DNA of 64,000 nucleotides from Trichobilharzia regenti (taxonomy: Eukaryota > Platyhelminthes > Trematoda > Strigeidida > Schistosomatidae): the NCBI GenBank assembly GCA_944472135.2, contig OX235270.1:137221632-137285631 (forward strand), read 5' to 3'. Positions within the stretch are counted from its first letter, which is position 1, and each line of letters opens with the position of its first letter. The translations under genes and the position numbers were made by a program. Shown here one piece after another: positions 1 to 10,202 of the stretch. The notes under the pieces were generated by a model. It saw only the letters and a program-made list of their open reading frames with translations, searched no databases and was not told the DNA's origin.

Positions 1-2278
1 CCTTATGTTTGTCAGAATGAAAATGGATTAAGCCTCTCGAATTGTTTTATGTGGGTTGAATTAGATCCTTATAAATCCTGTGTAGTCTAATTTTTAGCCG
101 TAGTCAAGCCTGGGTGAACAACTTCGACTATTCTTTCCACGTGTTCTTAATACTCTCAGCGACAGTTGTTTTCTGCTAGGAAATCAGTTTTTGACAGATT
201 GTCTTGCCTGCGTTCTGTCACACTGAAGCACTTGTTGCTATTGTCGTTCGTAACGACAGCTCTTCGTGAGTTTGTAGATTAAGTAAATACCAGTAGAGGG
301 CTATAACTGGCGTAACATACTCGTTTGATACGCCTTTAACAGACAGTATTTGGACGACGTGATTAAGGAGTATGTGCAAGGGTTTTCGAAGTATATATGG
401 AGTGTTTCTGTTCTGAATACGTCTGGTACTTACAATTTATTCTTTCTTGATCCTTATAATCTTCCTGTTACTCTGTAGTTACTGTAGGTATTAGTTAAGC
501 CACTCAAAAGTCTTACTTAATGTCTGGGTAACTAATGGTCTACCCCACTCAGATAAAATTACTTCAAAATATACAAATTAATTAATCAGGAGTCCAATAA
601 ATAGTCAATGTCGTCCTTGAATACATTCTAAATCTTTTGGATTGCAGACGTCCTAATATGAGTTCTCAGTTTCGAATTCCATTTCCTGCGTCGATTTATC
701 ATAATTGGTAATGGGGAGAAACAGTATTCCGAAATCCATAAGGTTAGGGTTTAGCTGTTTCCTATTCCACGGGAATGTCTGCAGATGAACTTAGCATATA
801 TCTGTTGCTGTGTTACCGGTAGGTTTGTATTAACTGTATTGTGATGTATAACTGTAAAATAATAAAAGAATTAGACGTATTTGCGTTGTTGACTTTATAT
901 TCCTTAGTAAACGACTTTGTGTTTATGAAAGTTCGCTTCAATTTCACTATATAATATGGTTACCTTAAATGTTCTGTAAGGATAGTTTCTAAATTCGCTC
1001 CATAATATGTCTGTGATGTAGATAAATTCTTGAGAAAACTACTGAGAGACCGTTATGGTGCGTAACTTTTGAGATATTTCTCTGTGAATAGAAGGGTAAC
1101 TCGCCTGTAGTCTTCTTGATTACAAAATCAACTACTGAGTGTGGCGTTGCTTTATGTAACTTCCTAAAGTCGTACAGTGTTTCTTTTAAAAAAACGGAAT
1201 TATTTGATGACTAGACAAAGAAAGTGCAAGAAATCAACGACTAGAAGTCCTACAATACCAACATCGCAGTTGCATCAACCAACCCGTAAAGTTCGTGATG
1301 CGGATGCTTTCTAGTATGTATCAGCTAAAAGTTCAGTCGCATCATTATTACTGCTAGTTAGTTCATTGGGATTAATAATGTAAGACACGTTTTTGTTTAC
1401 CAAGACGATTGTTTATAGCAGGTTATTTATGAACATATATGTGTCGTTATTGCTACCAGTGTACAATATCTTTGTGTAACCGTTTACATTTACCTACACT
1501 TTTATTGGTGTACTCATGTCTAAGGTGCTGAGAAGACTACATCTTGTCAGCGTTACTTGGAAGTTTTATATCATCTACTTGTACTAACCTGATGACTGTA
1601 ACTTGGGAAAAAATCAATCGCTAAGTCTGTAAAGTCAGTTAGGGGCACATTTATTAGTGAGTTCGAGTAGTCGCTTGATAAGTGAAATATACTCTCTCTA
1701 TACTCCTTTGATTGCCCATAAAGATTTGTAGTTGTGGATAGCATGAAGCTGATAAGCTGACTTCCATTTATTCAAGAAAACAGTAAATATATATCTGAAA
1801 TATAAAACTACGTGTCTGATAGCGGTTAGAATCTGTGCCGTTGACAACTTAAGCTTGATTAAATTATGAAATGCAGTCTTAATTGTGATTTCCACTTGAG
1901 TTGGTTTTGTCATTAAACAACATAAGGCTGATTATAATTCTCATTGAAATAAATTCTTCAGTAGTCGTCGTTGTATGTATTAGCTGGTTACTAATAACAT
2001 CCTCTCCTTGCGTTTCATTACGATAATCTGGATTTTGACTTCTGAAGCTGATGGAAGCATCAAAAGTGTTTTCTAAGTTGTACCAATGTGTCGTGGAATG
2101 ACTGGTCACAGGGAAATTTCTCTTTACTGTATATAGGAGTAATCAGCGGTTTTTACTTCATTTAGCCACTGAACCTTCTTAAGTAAACGAACAGTATAAT
2201 TTAGTGCCTTAAAATGATTTTCTATGTGAATTCACTCAATACAAACAATAGTATGTGCCGTATCGACTTCTTTTGCAG
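1..2278. other. No gene recognised; probable intron or upstream region of the RRS1-like gene
   Basis: I see no convincing coding exon, RNA gene or known repeat here. The RRS1-like gene that starts to be readable at 2279 lacks about 110 N-terminal residues compared with the human protein, so its first exon or exons should lie here or further upstream. I searched for a match to the family's N-terminal helical region and did not find one. Short open frames, such as the one on the minus strand at 1879-2109, match nothing I know. Confidence 0.5.
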
Positions 2279-5200
2279 CTCCCAAAACCCACTTTCCGTC
2301 TACCTAGAGAGAAAAAGGTTGGTTCACGTTTGTCCTACTACAGGTTCACATAGATACCAACGACTAAAGAACTGACAAAATGGGATAGATTCGCTCGCTT
2401 GAAAGGAATTCAGAATCGGAAGAAGTCACGCAAAGTTTGGGATCCTGTATCCCAGTCTTGGAAACCAAGATGGGGTAAAGATAGGATTGATGATTTAAAA
2501 GATAAATGGGTACTGGAAGTCCCGGATAACGCAGGTAAACGCAAATGTTAAACAGTTTACAATATACTTCATCAGATCCATATGAGGATCAATTTGCCAA
2601 ACTGTCTCAAGCTAAAAAGGAGCGTCGGGCCAAAAACGAGCTTCAACGACTGCGTAATATTGCCCGTACAGTTAAAGAAGGCCAAGGTGAGTTGTTTACT
2701 TTTTATAAGGATTATTTCGAGAAATCATTGCAATGCGTTCCCTAGAAATAGTAAGGGTAAATAATGGAAAAATATAACGAGTTTCGAGTAATTTGGTTTT
2801 ACGAGGTGTAGACAACTTTCAGTATTGAATAAGTATGTTAATTCCCACCAGGTCCAAATGAAAAAGTAGCATTATTTTGCAACTTGTATCTGGAACATTA
2901 CCAACTTGATATATTGTGCCTGTCGAATCTGCGGAATGTTACAAAATATAAGCAGAAGATGCTTAAAGACTGTGTCCTGCCACTTCTTCTTCTGTAGATT
3001 CATTCTTATGTGAGGATTAAATAACACCTATTCTTGTTTGGTAGAGATTTACATTCCTTGTATTTCATTCCGAAAAACCGGTCTCTCTGACTTGGAATTG
3101 TTTTACATACCTTCCTAGCAGCTTAATGCCGTTAATTGTTTGAAAATAGAAGGATGGTCATTTCCTGACATTATGCTTGTTTAGCGCCAACTGTAAAAGA
3201 CAAAATGCAGCATATCGACTATATGCTTGATCATGCACTAGTTATCACTTAATAGGCGATATAGGGAATTTCGATTCGATTTACTCGTTAAGACAGTAGA
3301 CTACCATCTGCCTGTCAGTGTTATTGATATGAGGATTAAACTTAGATCCTGGTAGAGTATGATTCCATTTGGGATAGAATTTTGTTTTGATAAAATCACA
3401 TAGTGTGTTATACAGTCATGTTTACTGATGACGTTTCGAGCACAATTTATCGCTCATAATCACATAAAGGTACTCACAACTTTCTTCCTTCGTTTGTATG
3501 CGTGAGTGAAAACTGATTAGACATATGAATAAAATCGATATGAAACAAAGCACATCCGGAAATAATATCAGTGTTATCAATAAGATATAATAGGATGGGA
3601 AATAAAGCGAGTGTTGTTAGTCAATAAGATACTTTTTTGGTAAAATAAATAACTTCTTGGAGGGTTATAATGTGAATTGAATACATTTTAACACTACTTA
3701 TTATCCCCTGATTTGACTGGTAATAATATCTTCCATATCTCTGGTATGTGTGTTATGTGTAGACTCGATGAGCAAGGAATCACTGATCTGTCTCTTTCTC
3801 TCCACCTACCTATATTACTTTTTAGAATATCGAATCTGTCCCATCCCATAATATGGTTATGTGTTAAAGCTTGCAATGCGATTGCTGAGTTGTTTGTAAA
3901 TTACTTATCTTCAAGAGGTCAATGGTGCTAACCTTCACTAGATTCTTATGTTCTAATAATCGGACTACTTCCGATCTACTAGTTTGACCTATGTAGTTGA
4001 CCTCACAAGCATTGCAAGGTATTTTGTAAATTATATTATTTTGTTTAATTGGGTGGACCGACAGGGTCCTTTAGTCCACAGAGCTTGTCTCTGAATGAAT
4101 TTGTAGGTTTAAATGACACTAATTCTTGCTGCATTGAGAATCCTACTTAAGGTCTCAGATATCCCCTCCTTATATAGCAACACTGTAGATGCCTTACGTT
4201 CTTTGTTAATATTATTTTTACTTCGCATTTGATCTTTGTAATTTTATAGGATAGTTATTTAACACCGACGCTCCCTCTATCTGTTTCATTTAATCATCTG
4301 TCTTTTTTTGTACTACTAAGTGCTATTACTTTGTTTGTTAGACAATTAACTAAGCCTGTCTTTACAGATAAGGGATGAGATGAATTAAAGTCTAAATATC
4401 TATGAAAATGCATTAGCTTTTTTTAAACTCTAGTGTGGAGTCTACCTTTTCGTTCGTTTTATTTTGCAATCTAACTCAGCAATCGCATTGCAAGCTTTAA
4501 CACATAACCATATTATGGGATGGGACAGATTCGATATTCTAAAAAGTAATATAGGTAGGTGGAGAGAAAGAGACAGATCAGTGATTCCTTGCTCATCGAG
4601 TCTACACATAACACACATACCAGAGATATGGAAGATATTATTACCAGTCAAATCAGGGGATAATAAGTAGTGTTAAAATGTATTCAATTCACATTATAAC
4701 CCTCCAAGAAGTTATTTATTTTACCAAAAAAGTATCTTATTGACTAACAACACTCGCTTTATTTCCCATCCTATTATATCTTATTGATAACACTGATATT
4801 ATTTCCGGATGTGCTTTGTTTCATATCGATTTTATTCATATGTCTAATCAGTTTTCACTCACGCATACAAACGAAGGAAGAAAGTTGTGAGTACCTTTAT
4901 GTGATTATGAGCGATAAATTGTGCTCGAAATGTCATCAGTAAATTTTATTCATAATGTCTGTGTGCATATCATACTCCTGTGGTAGGATTCGTACTGGTT
5001 ATATGAATTAATTCGAAAACGTATCATATATATCTCAATATCGGGACTAGTAAGACCAAACTGCAATCCTTGCGTTTCTATTTTATAAGAAAGTAAAATA
5101 AGTACATTGTGCATCCTTGAGTACTCTGCATGTTATTTTGAGGTCCTATCAATTTTGATATAGTCCTAAAATGTCTGATGTCTTGTTCACTCCCATTAAA

Positions 5201-6226
5201 TGTGATACGTAACCATAAAAATAGTCTGCAGTGGTCCTTTATATTAAGAATAGGGAATGAAATGATTGAACTCCTTAACCATCCCACTCATTTGGGTGGT
5301 TGCTTCAGGCTTAGTGAAGCAATTGCTGACGAAATCTCAGGATGGATACAAAACATTCACCTGCTCTGTGACGACTTATGTCACATGACTACTTATCAAT
5401 CAAATGGTGAGTTTAGTGTGATTCATTCCTTTCTGCTGGTTGATTGCTTATTTTACTATCTACTGTTATGATGTAAAAAATATGACAAGATTGACAGTGC
5501 GTTAGAGGTTATCAGATTAGGTGCAGTCCATGAAATCCTTAGTTGTTGATTCGAGTCACTTCAATAAGTGAATATTTCTTGGCTTAGATACACAAAATTT
5601 AAAAGAATCAATTGTTGACTGTTAGTGTTATGAATCAAAGTTCGTTTCCAGCAGCGTAGTTACATTCACTCAGTATTTTTCACGCCCTTAAATGTTTCAC
5701 AAGTCGTCATTGGATTATTCTCTTCATCATTCATATGTTTGTTAATTTCCTCATTCTATTTATGCTCCTGATTCTTTGAGGTCTGCCGATATGTGTCAAC
5801 TGAAAGTGGTTTTAGTCAATCGGCAATAACTTTTTGTAATGTATTTGCTCGCATTCATTTTTATTTATATGGAATAACAATATGATCATAAAAATGTTCT
5901 TTACTGAATTAAGCCCCTCCTATCGGTGTTTTGACTGAATCACAATCATCCAAAACTGAATTGTCACGTGCTTTCTCAATCGCACAAAGTTCTGACGCTT
6001 CGATGGGTCGTTTCACAACGCCAGTAGATAGCCGCAAACTTTCAAAGAATGTTGAGTAAGTTTTTCATGCTCCACATATATAATTCCATATCACTTTAGA
6101 AAAAGATCTAAGAAAAGAATGCCCTTGAGTCAAGTCTCGAAAAATATTAAAAAGAATAAACTGAAAACCTCCAAGAAATCAAAAGTGAAGAAGAATAAGG
6201 ACAGTCCACATCCTGTGAAAAAGTAA
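2279..6226 (+). CDS. RRS1: RRS1-family ribosome biogenesis protein, partial (C-terminal five exons)
   Basis: Five exons join in frame: 2279-2317, 2354-2534, 2576-2686, 5914-6055 and 6100-6226 (stop), 600 nt in all, giving 199 residues. Diagnostic blocks are LPKPTFRLPREK, then TKWDRFARLKGI, VWDPVSQSWKPRWG, EVPDNADPYEDQFA and AKKERRAKNELQRLRNIAR, which match the conserved centre of RRS1 (regulator of ribosome synthesis). In yeast and human that protein works in 5S RNP and large-subunit assembly in the nucleolus. The tail is lysine-rich, as in the family. Introns 1, 2 and 4 are only 36, 41 and 44 nt, while intron 3 is 3.2 kb and full of PLE and RTE relics. The first intron uses the second of two possible AG acceptors; the first leaves an in-frame stop. 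The N-terminus is missing, and the segment between SMGRF and the basic tail is shorter than in human RRS1. Family assignment is firm; the outer gene structure is not. Confidence 0.88.
3421..4230 (-). mobile_element. Penelope-like element, 3' fragment (GIY-YIG endonuclease end)
   Basis: Read on the minus strand, about 4215-3694 gives a decayed C-terminus of a PLE polyprotein: KLCGLKDPVGPPN, then IIYKIPCNACEVNYIGQTSR, a GIY-YIG nuclease signature, then ALTHNHIMGWDRFDILKSN and a stop near 3694. The region 3693-3421 is 3' non-coding and ends in a stem followed by GAAAC and GTC, resembling the hammerhead-like motif of PLE ends. The reverse transcriptase half is absent. The outer 471 bp (3421-3891) is repeated in opposite orientation at 4473-4943. 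It lies inside the long intron of the RRS1-like gene. Confidence 0.8.
3421..4943. repeat. Long inverted repeat, 471-bp arms around a 581-bp spacer
   Basis: Arms 3421-3891 and 4473-4943 are reverse complements of equal length. I noticed only isolated substitutions, for example acgtttcg against acatttcg near the outer ends. The 57-residue PLE tail encoded in each arm reads the same. In RNA from either strand the arms could form a long hairpin within the RRS1-like intron. Confidence 0.85.
4440..4950 (+). mobile_element. Penelope-like element, inverted partner fragment
   Basis: This is the plus-strand copy of the PLE C-terminal coding tail (ALTHNHIMGWDRF onward, stop near 4670) and its 3' non-coding end. 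4473-4943 is the inverted counterpart of 3421-3891; both arms are exactly 471 bp by my alignment of the ends. It is truncated just upstream of the HNH-like block, so it carries no intact GIY-YIG domain. The 581-bp spacer between the arms holds the rest of the minus-strand copy. Confidence 0.8.
5150..5400 (+). mobile_element. Relic of an RTE-B reverse transcriptase (thumb region)
   Basis: The frame at 5178-5390 reads ILRIGNEMIELLNHPTHLGG followed by ADEISGWIQN. This aligns with KIGSEVVEHVDRFTYLGSS and SDEISARIQG of the better RTE-B copy on the minus strand at 40-44 kb. It is heavily diverged and truncated at both ends. It sits in the long intron of the RRS1-like gene. Confidence 0.65.
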
Positions 6227-6417
6227 TCTCTATTCAAATGGAAACAGCCTCCTTTTGTAAATATATATGACTATTTCATAAATATAGTTTTCAGTCATAT
6301 ATGAATTTTTTTCTATTACTGAATACTTAAAAATCAACCGTAAGAAAGTTACAAAAAGACAAAGTACCGCTGTCAACCATAAAATCATTGATATGTTTAA
6401 AGAGTAAAGGACTCAGT

Positions 6418-6765
6418 TTGTGGATGGTGACTAGCAGTGGAATCCAGGGTGCTCATTTCGCCCTATTTGGGACTCGTCATCTGGATGTACCTGTGCGTCG
6501 GTGGCACAGTGGTTAGGACTCTCGCCGACCATTCACATGGTCCGGGGTTCGAGCCCGCACCGACGCACATCTGATATCTATGGTCGGCCTGCAAAATTTG
6601 GGCTACCGATATCCATGCTGAAAATTCCATACTTGTACCGAAAATACAGTGTGGAATCAAGCTGTAAATCAAAAATAAAAAAAAAATAAAATAAAATTTC
6701 TCAGTGAGTGATGATGTTCCCATCGAGGCTCGAACCCAGTGCCCATAGTTTCAAATGTAGAGGAC
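6418..6765 (-). repeat. SMalpha-type hammerhead repeat, interrupted by a SINE
   Basis: On the minus strand 6480-6420 reads ATCCAG, then a degenerate core, then GAGTCCCAAATAGGGCGAAAT and CTGGATTCCACTGC, the order seen in the schistosome SMalpha hammerhead. Helix I (CTGGAT with ATCCAG) and helix II (GTCCC with the GGGC side) are still visible. The core CTGATGA has become ATGACGA and the cleavage triplet reads ACC, so activity is unlikely. The tRNA-like part of the same repeat resumes at about 6705-6765 (gaggctcgaacc). A SINE (6490-6690) therefore landed inside it. Confidence 0.7.
6490..6690 (+). mobile_element. tRNA-headed SINE (family called SINE-B here)
   Basis: The head GTGGCACAGTGGTTAGGAC and the later GGTTCGAGCCC resemble RNA polymerase III A and B boxes. 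The body runs ctgatatctatggtcggcc to tgctgaaaattccatac and ends in an A-rich tail. The same unit recurs at 32118-32304 (-), 62936-63130 (+) and 63548-63728 (-). Here it splits an SMalpha repeat. Confidence 0.8.
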
Positions 6766-6848
6766 TCGCATATGCCAAGTTTTAATAATATCAAAAAAAA
6801 AAAGAAATTAATAAGATAAATAAAATAATGTTAATGTAGATGGTAATA

Positions 6849-9800
6849 CTGTATTACATGTTGTCCTATTTTATAGTTGTCGTCGCTTTTTGCCCTTTTT
6901 TCTGTGAACTGTTTCCTTTGTTGATGTTGTTCTCATTGTTTGTCCGTTATTTTCTGATTTTGAGGGGAGCAACCCAAAAAGTTGCTTCTCTCTAAACTTT
7001 TACTTAATGTAATCATTCTTTTCTCAGGCGTGAGGCTAGCAACCCCACCCTGTAAACAAAATTGCTACAGAACCTTCAGCAAAATGAACCTCCTTGCACC
7101 AAAAGAAAAAGTCTGTGTAGGAACATGGAACGTCCGAACTATGTACGAGACTGGAAAAGCTGCCCAGATCGCCAACGAGATGAAAAGATACGGAATACAA
7201 GTGCTGGGAATATGTGAGAGCAGATGGAATGGGAGTGGACTCACCAAATTGTCAACAGGTGAGTCAGTGATCTACTCCGGTCACCCAGAAGATAACCACA
7301 CGCACACCGAGGGCGTGGCTATCATGATGTCACCAACGGCAACGAAAGCCCTGATACAATGGGAGGCGATTTCGTCCAGGATAATGACCGCCAGGTTCAA
7401 CTCCAAAGGAAGGAAAGTGTCAATCATACAATGTTATGCACCCACAAACAACGCAGACCTCGAGAAGAAAGAAGAATTCTACAGGCAACTACAGGCAACA
7501 ATGGACAATACTCCAGCTGGCGACATGAAAATACTAATGGGAGACATGAACGCCAAACTGGGACCAGACAATACGGGAAGGGAACTCATCATGGGTAGAG
7601 AAGCTCTAGGAGAAATGAATGAAAACGGAGAACTCTTCGCCGACTTCTGCGCCTTCAACGAACTGGTGATTGGTGGCAGTGTATACAAGCACAAAGATAT
7701 CCACAAGGCTACATGGGTGTCACCAGACGGGCAAACCAAAAACCAAATCGACTTCATCTCAATCTCAAGGAAGTGGAGGCGCAGCCTACTGGACACAAAA
7801 GCAAGAAGAGGAGCAGACGTTGGCTCAGACCACTATCTCGTACAAGGGACAATCCAAATCAAATTAAAAGCTTTCAGGGAATCAGGAGCTGCAGATAGAC
7901 CACAAGCCAAGTTCAACACTCAAAAGCTGAAGGACCAGGCTACAAAGGACATCTTCATTGCAAGCATAAAGGACAAAGCCGAGACACAAATCAACACTAG
8001 CGAAGAGGTCGGCGTTGAAAAGCACTGGAACAACTTGAAAACGGTGTGGAGCCAAACCTGCATAGAAATTCTAGGCAGAAAAAAGAGACAGGACAAACAG
8101 TGGCTCACTACGGACACTTGGAAACTAATAGAAGAGAGAAGGACAGTGAAGCAAAAGATTATCCAGTGCTACGACGAGCAACAAAAACAGGAGCTGAATG
8201 CAAGCTACAATACACTGAACAAAAGAGTGAAGAAAAGTGCCAGGGAAGACAAAAGAAAATATTATGAAACCATGGCAAACGAAGCAGAACAAGCTGCAGG
8301 CAAAGGAGACCTCGCCACACTCTACCAAACAACTAGGAACCTTTCGGGCAAACGTTCGACACAGATTAAGCCAATAAAGGACGACAATGGAAAGTCAATC
8401 ACCAAAGAGGTGGAACAGAGAAAGCACTGGGTTGAACACTTCAAAAGACTTCTAAATCGTCCGCCACCTACAACACGTCCAGCAATACCAACAACGGAAG
8501 CAGAACTACCAGTGAACACTGACCCCCCGACGAAATCAGAAGTCCTGAATGCAATCAAGATGCTTAAAACTGGGAAAACACCGGGACCAGATGGAATCCC
8601 AGCAGAGGCTTTGAAAATAGACCCAGAGACAACAGCGGACTTGATGACACCACTACTGGAGAAGGTGTGGAAAGAGGGCAAAGTACCCGAGGATTGGAAG
8701 AACAGTTACTTATTCAAACTTCCAAAGAAAGGAGACTTAAGTCAATGTAAAAACTGGCGTGGAATTATGCTTCTGTCCATTCCAAGCAAGATACTAAGTC
8801 GCATCATCCTGGAGAGAATCAAACAAGCCCTAGATGAAAAACTTCGTCCGGAACAGGCTGGATTCAGGAGAAACAAATCATGTATTGATCAAATCGCCAC
8901 TCTACGGATCATCATTGAACAAAGCTTGGAATGGCAGTCACCTCTCTATCTCAACTTCATCGACTTTGAAAAGGCCTTCGACAGCGTCGATCGAGAGGTC
9001 ATTTGGAAACTACTTCGCTACTACGGGGTCCCATCGACAATTATACACCTCATCCAACAGTTATACGACAATGCTGCATGCCAAGTAATCCACAACGGGA
9101 AACTTACGGAAGCCTTCGAAGTGAGGACGGGAGTGAGGCAAGGCTGTCTACTATCACCAATGATCTTCCTGATTGCAATTGATTGGATAATGCGACAGAC
9201 AACGGCAACCAACGAGGGAACAGGCATAAAATGGACTGACACAAAAGACTTGGAGGATCTGGATTTCGCCGATGATATATGTCTGATTTCCCATAAACTG
9301 GAAGATATGCAAATGAAAAGTAACAAGTTGGCAGAAGAAGCATCAAAGATAGGACTTCACGTGAACATAGATAAAACAGAGATGATGAAGATTCCTTGCC
9401 AACATCAACAGCAACAACAGACCACAATAAGCATAAATGGGAAGAACCTGAAAGAAACAACCTCCTTCACCTACCTGGGAAGCATCGTCTCAACTACAGG
9501 CGGAACTGACGAGGACATCAAAGCCAGAATCGGAAAAGCAAGACAAGCTTTCATTACTCTCAAATCTGTGTGGAGGTCAACAGCATTCAGCATCAAAAAT
9601 AAGATCCGGATTTTCAACTCCAATGTGAAGTCAGTGCTACTATACGGATCAGAGACTTGGCGAGTCATAAAGAGCATCTCAAACAAACTTCAAACCTTCA
9701 TTAACAACTGTCTCCGCTCAATACTCAAGATCAGATGGCCAGAAAAGATCAGCAACAGGGATCTCTGGGAGCGAACCAATCAGGAACCGATTGTGAAACA

Positions 9801-10068
9801 AATAGGCAGAAAGAAATGGAGATGGATTGGCCATACGCTGAGGAAACCATCAAGTGACATCACTAGACAAGCCCTCGAGTGGAACCCGAAAGGGAGGCGG
9901 CGAGTTGGTCGTCCAAGGGTGACTTGGAGGAGGTCATGTGAAGAGGAGATGAAAGCATGTGGGCAGACCTGGAGCAGGGTGAAAAAGTTGTCAAAAAACC
10001 GAAGTCAATGGAGGTGCGCAGCTGAAGCCCTATGTTCCTCTAGGAACTAAAGGATACAATAATAATAA
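6849..10068 (+). mobile_element. Full-length RTE-clade non-LTR retrotransposon (RTE-A, SR2-like), apparently intact
   Basis: The element is flanked by a 12-bp direct repeat, TAGATGGTAATA, at 6837-6848 and 10069-10080, read as a target-site duplication. It has one uninterrupted ORF and ends 18 nt after the stop in a short AAT tandem tail, not poly(A), as is typical of RTE elements. The length (about 3.2 kb) and single-ORF layout fit SR2/SjR2-type elements of schistosomes. Its 5' leader differs from that of the decayed copies at 10-13 kb and 33-36 kb, which carry a longer 5' region, so two subfamilies seem present. Confidence 0.88.
6982..10050 (+). CDS. RTE endonuclease/reverse transcriptase polyprotein, 1022 aa
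   Basis: An N-terminal exonuclease-endonuclease-phosphatase domain has GTWNVRTMYE (from residue 48), ICESRWNG, GDMN (187-190), QIDFISISR and SDH (282-284), the catalytic set of APE-like LINE endonucleases. The reverse transcriptase follows, with GKTPGPDGIP, FIDFEKAFD (Asp661), GVRQGCLLSP and FADD (762-765), the metal-binding palm motif. The C-terminus has WRWIGHTLRKPSSD, as in RTE proteins. The endonuclease nicks the target and the RT copies element RNA there (target-primed reverse transcription). The Met at 7084 (MNLLAPKEKV) is a plausible alternative start, since the first 34 residues have no match in the family that I know. No stop or frameshift was seen, so the protein could be functional. 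Confidence 0.92.
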   Translation: MLLSKLLLNVIILFSGVRLATPPCKQNCYRTFSKMNLLAPKEKVCVGTWNVRTMYETGKAAQIANEMKRYGIQVLGICESRWNGSGLTKLSTGESVIYSGHPEDNHTHTEGVAIMMSPTATKALIQWEAISSRIMTARFNSKGRKVSIIQCYAPTNNADLEKKEEFYRQLQATMDNTPAGDMKILMGDMNAKLGPDNTGRELIMGREALGEMNENGELFADFCAFNELVIGGSVYKHKDIHKATWVSPDGQTKNQIDFISISRKWRRSLLDTKARRGADVGSDHYLVQGTIQIKLKAFRESGAADRPQAKFNTQKLKDQATKDIFIASIKDKAETQINTSEEVGVEKHWNNLKTVWSQTCIEILGRKKRQDKQWLTTDTWKLIEERRTVKQKIIQCYDEQQKQELNASYNTLNKRVKKSAREDKRKYYETMANEAEQAAGKGDLATLYQTTRNLSGKRSTQIKPIKDDNGKSITKEVEQRKHWVEHFKRLLNRPPPTTRPAIPTTEAELPVNTDPPTKSEVLNAIKMLKTGKTPGPDGIPAEALKIDPETTADLMTPLLEKVWKEGKVPEDWKNSYLFKLPKKGDLSQCKNWRGIMLLSIPSKILSRIILERIKQALDEKLRPEQAGFRRNKSCIDQIATLRIIIEQSLEWQSPLYLNFIDFEKAFDSVDREVIWKLLRYYGVPSTIIHLIQQLYDNAACQVIHNGKLTEAFEVRTGVRQGCLLSPMIFLIAIDWIMRQTTATNEGTGIKWTDTKDLEDLDFADDICLISHKLEDMQMKSNKLAEEASKIGLHVNIDKTEMMKIPCQHQQQQQTTISINGKNLKETTSFTYLGSIVSTTGGTDEDIKARIGKARQAFITLKSVWRSTAFSIKNKIRIFNSNVKSVLLYGSETWRVIKSISNKLQTFINNCLRSILKIRWPEKISNRDLWERTNQEPIVKQIGRKKWRWIGHTLRKPSSDITRQALEWNPKGRRRVGRPRVTWRRSCEEEMKACGQTWSRVKKLSKNRSQWRCAAEALCSSRN

Positions 10069-10202
10069 TAGATGGTAATATTACATGGATAATTGGTAGG
10101 AATGAATGGCTGTGTGTTTATAGATAACAACGTAAGTGTGATAGTTCGTTCCTAACACATCTGTCTATAAACAAGATCTATGCTGATAGAATATAGTTGA
10201 AT

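Noticed and set aside
5178..5471. A 97-codon host gene in the RRS1 intron
   Set aside because: Its middle part aligns with the RTE-B reverse transcriptase thumb region, so it is a retroelement relic.
6420..6480. An active SMalpha hammerhead
   Set aside because: The core has changed at the essential C3 position and the cleavage triplet reads ACC.
6490..6690. A tRNA gene from the box A/B-like head of the SINEs
   Set aside because: No cloverleaf with a proper acceptor stem can be drawn, and the same head recurs with the same body at several sites, as expected of a SINE.
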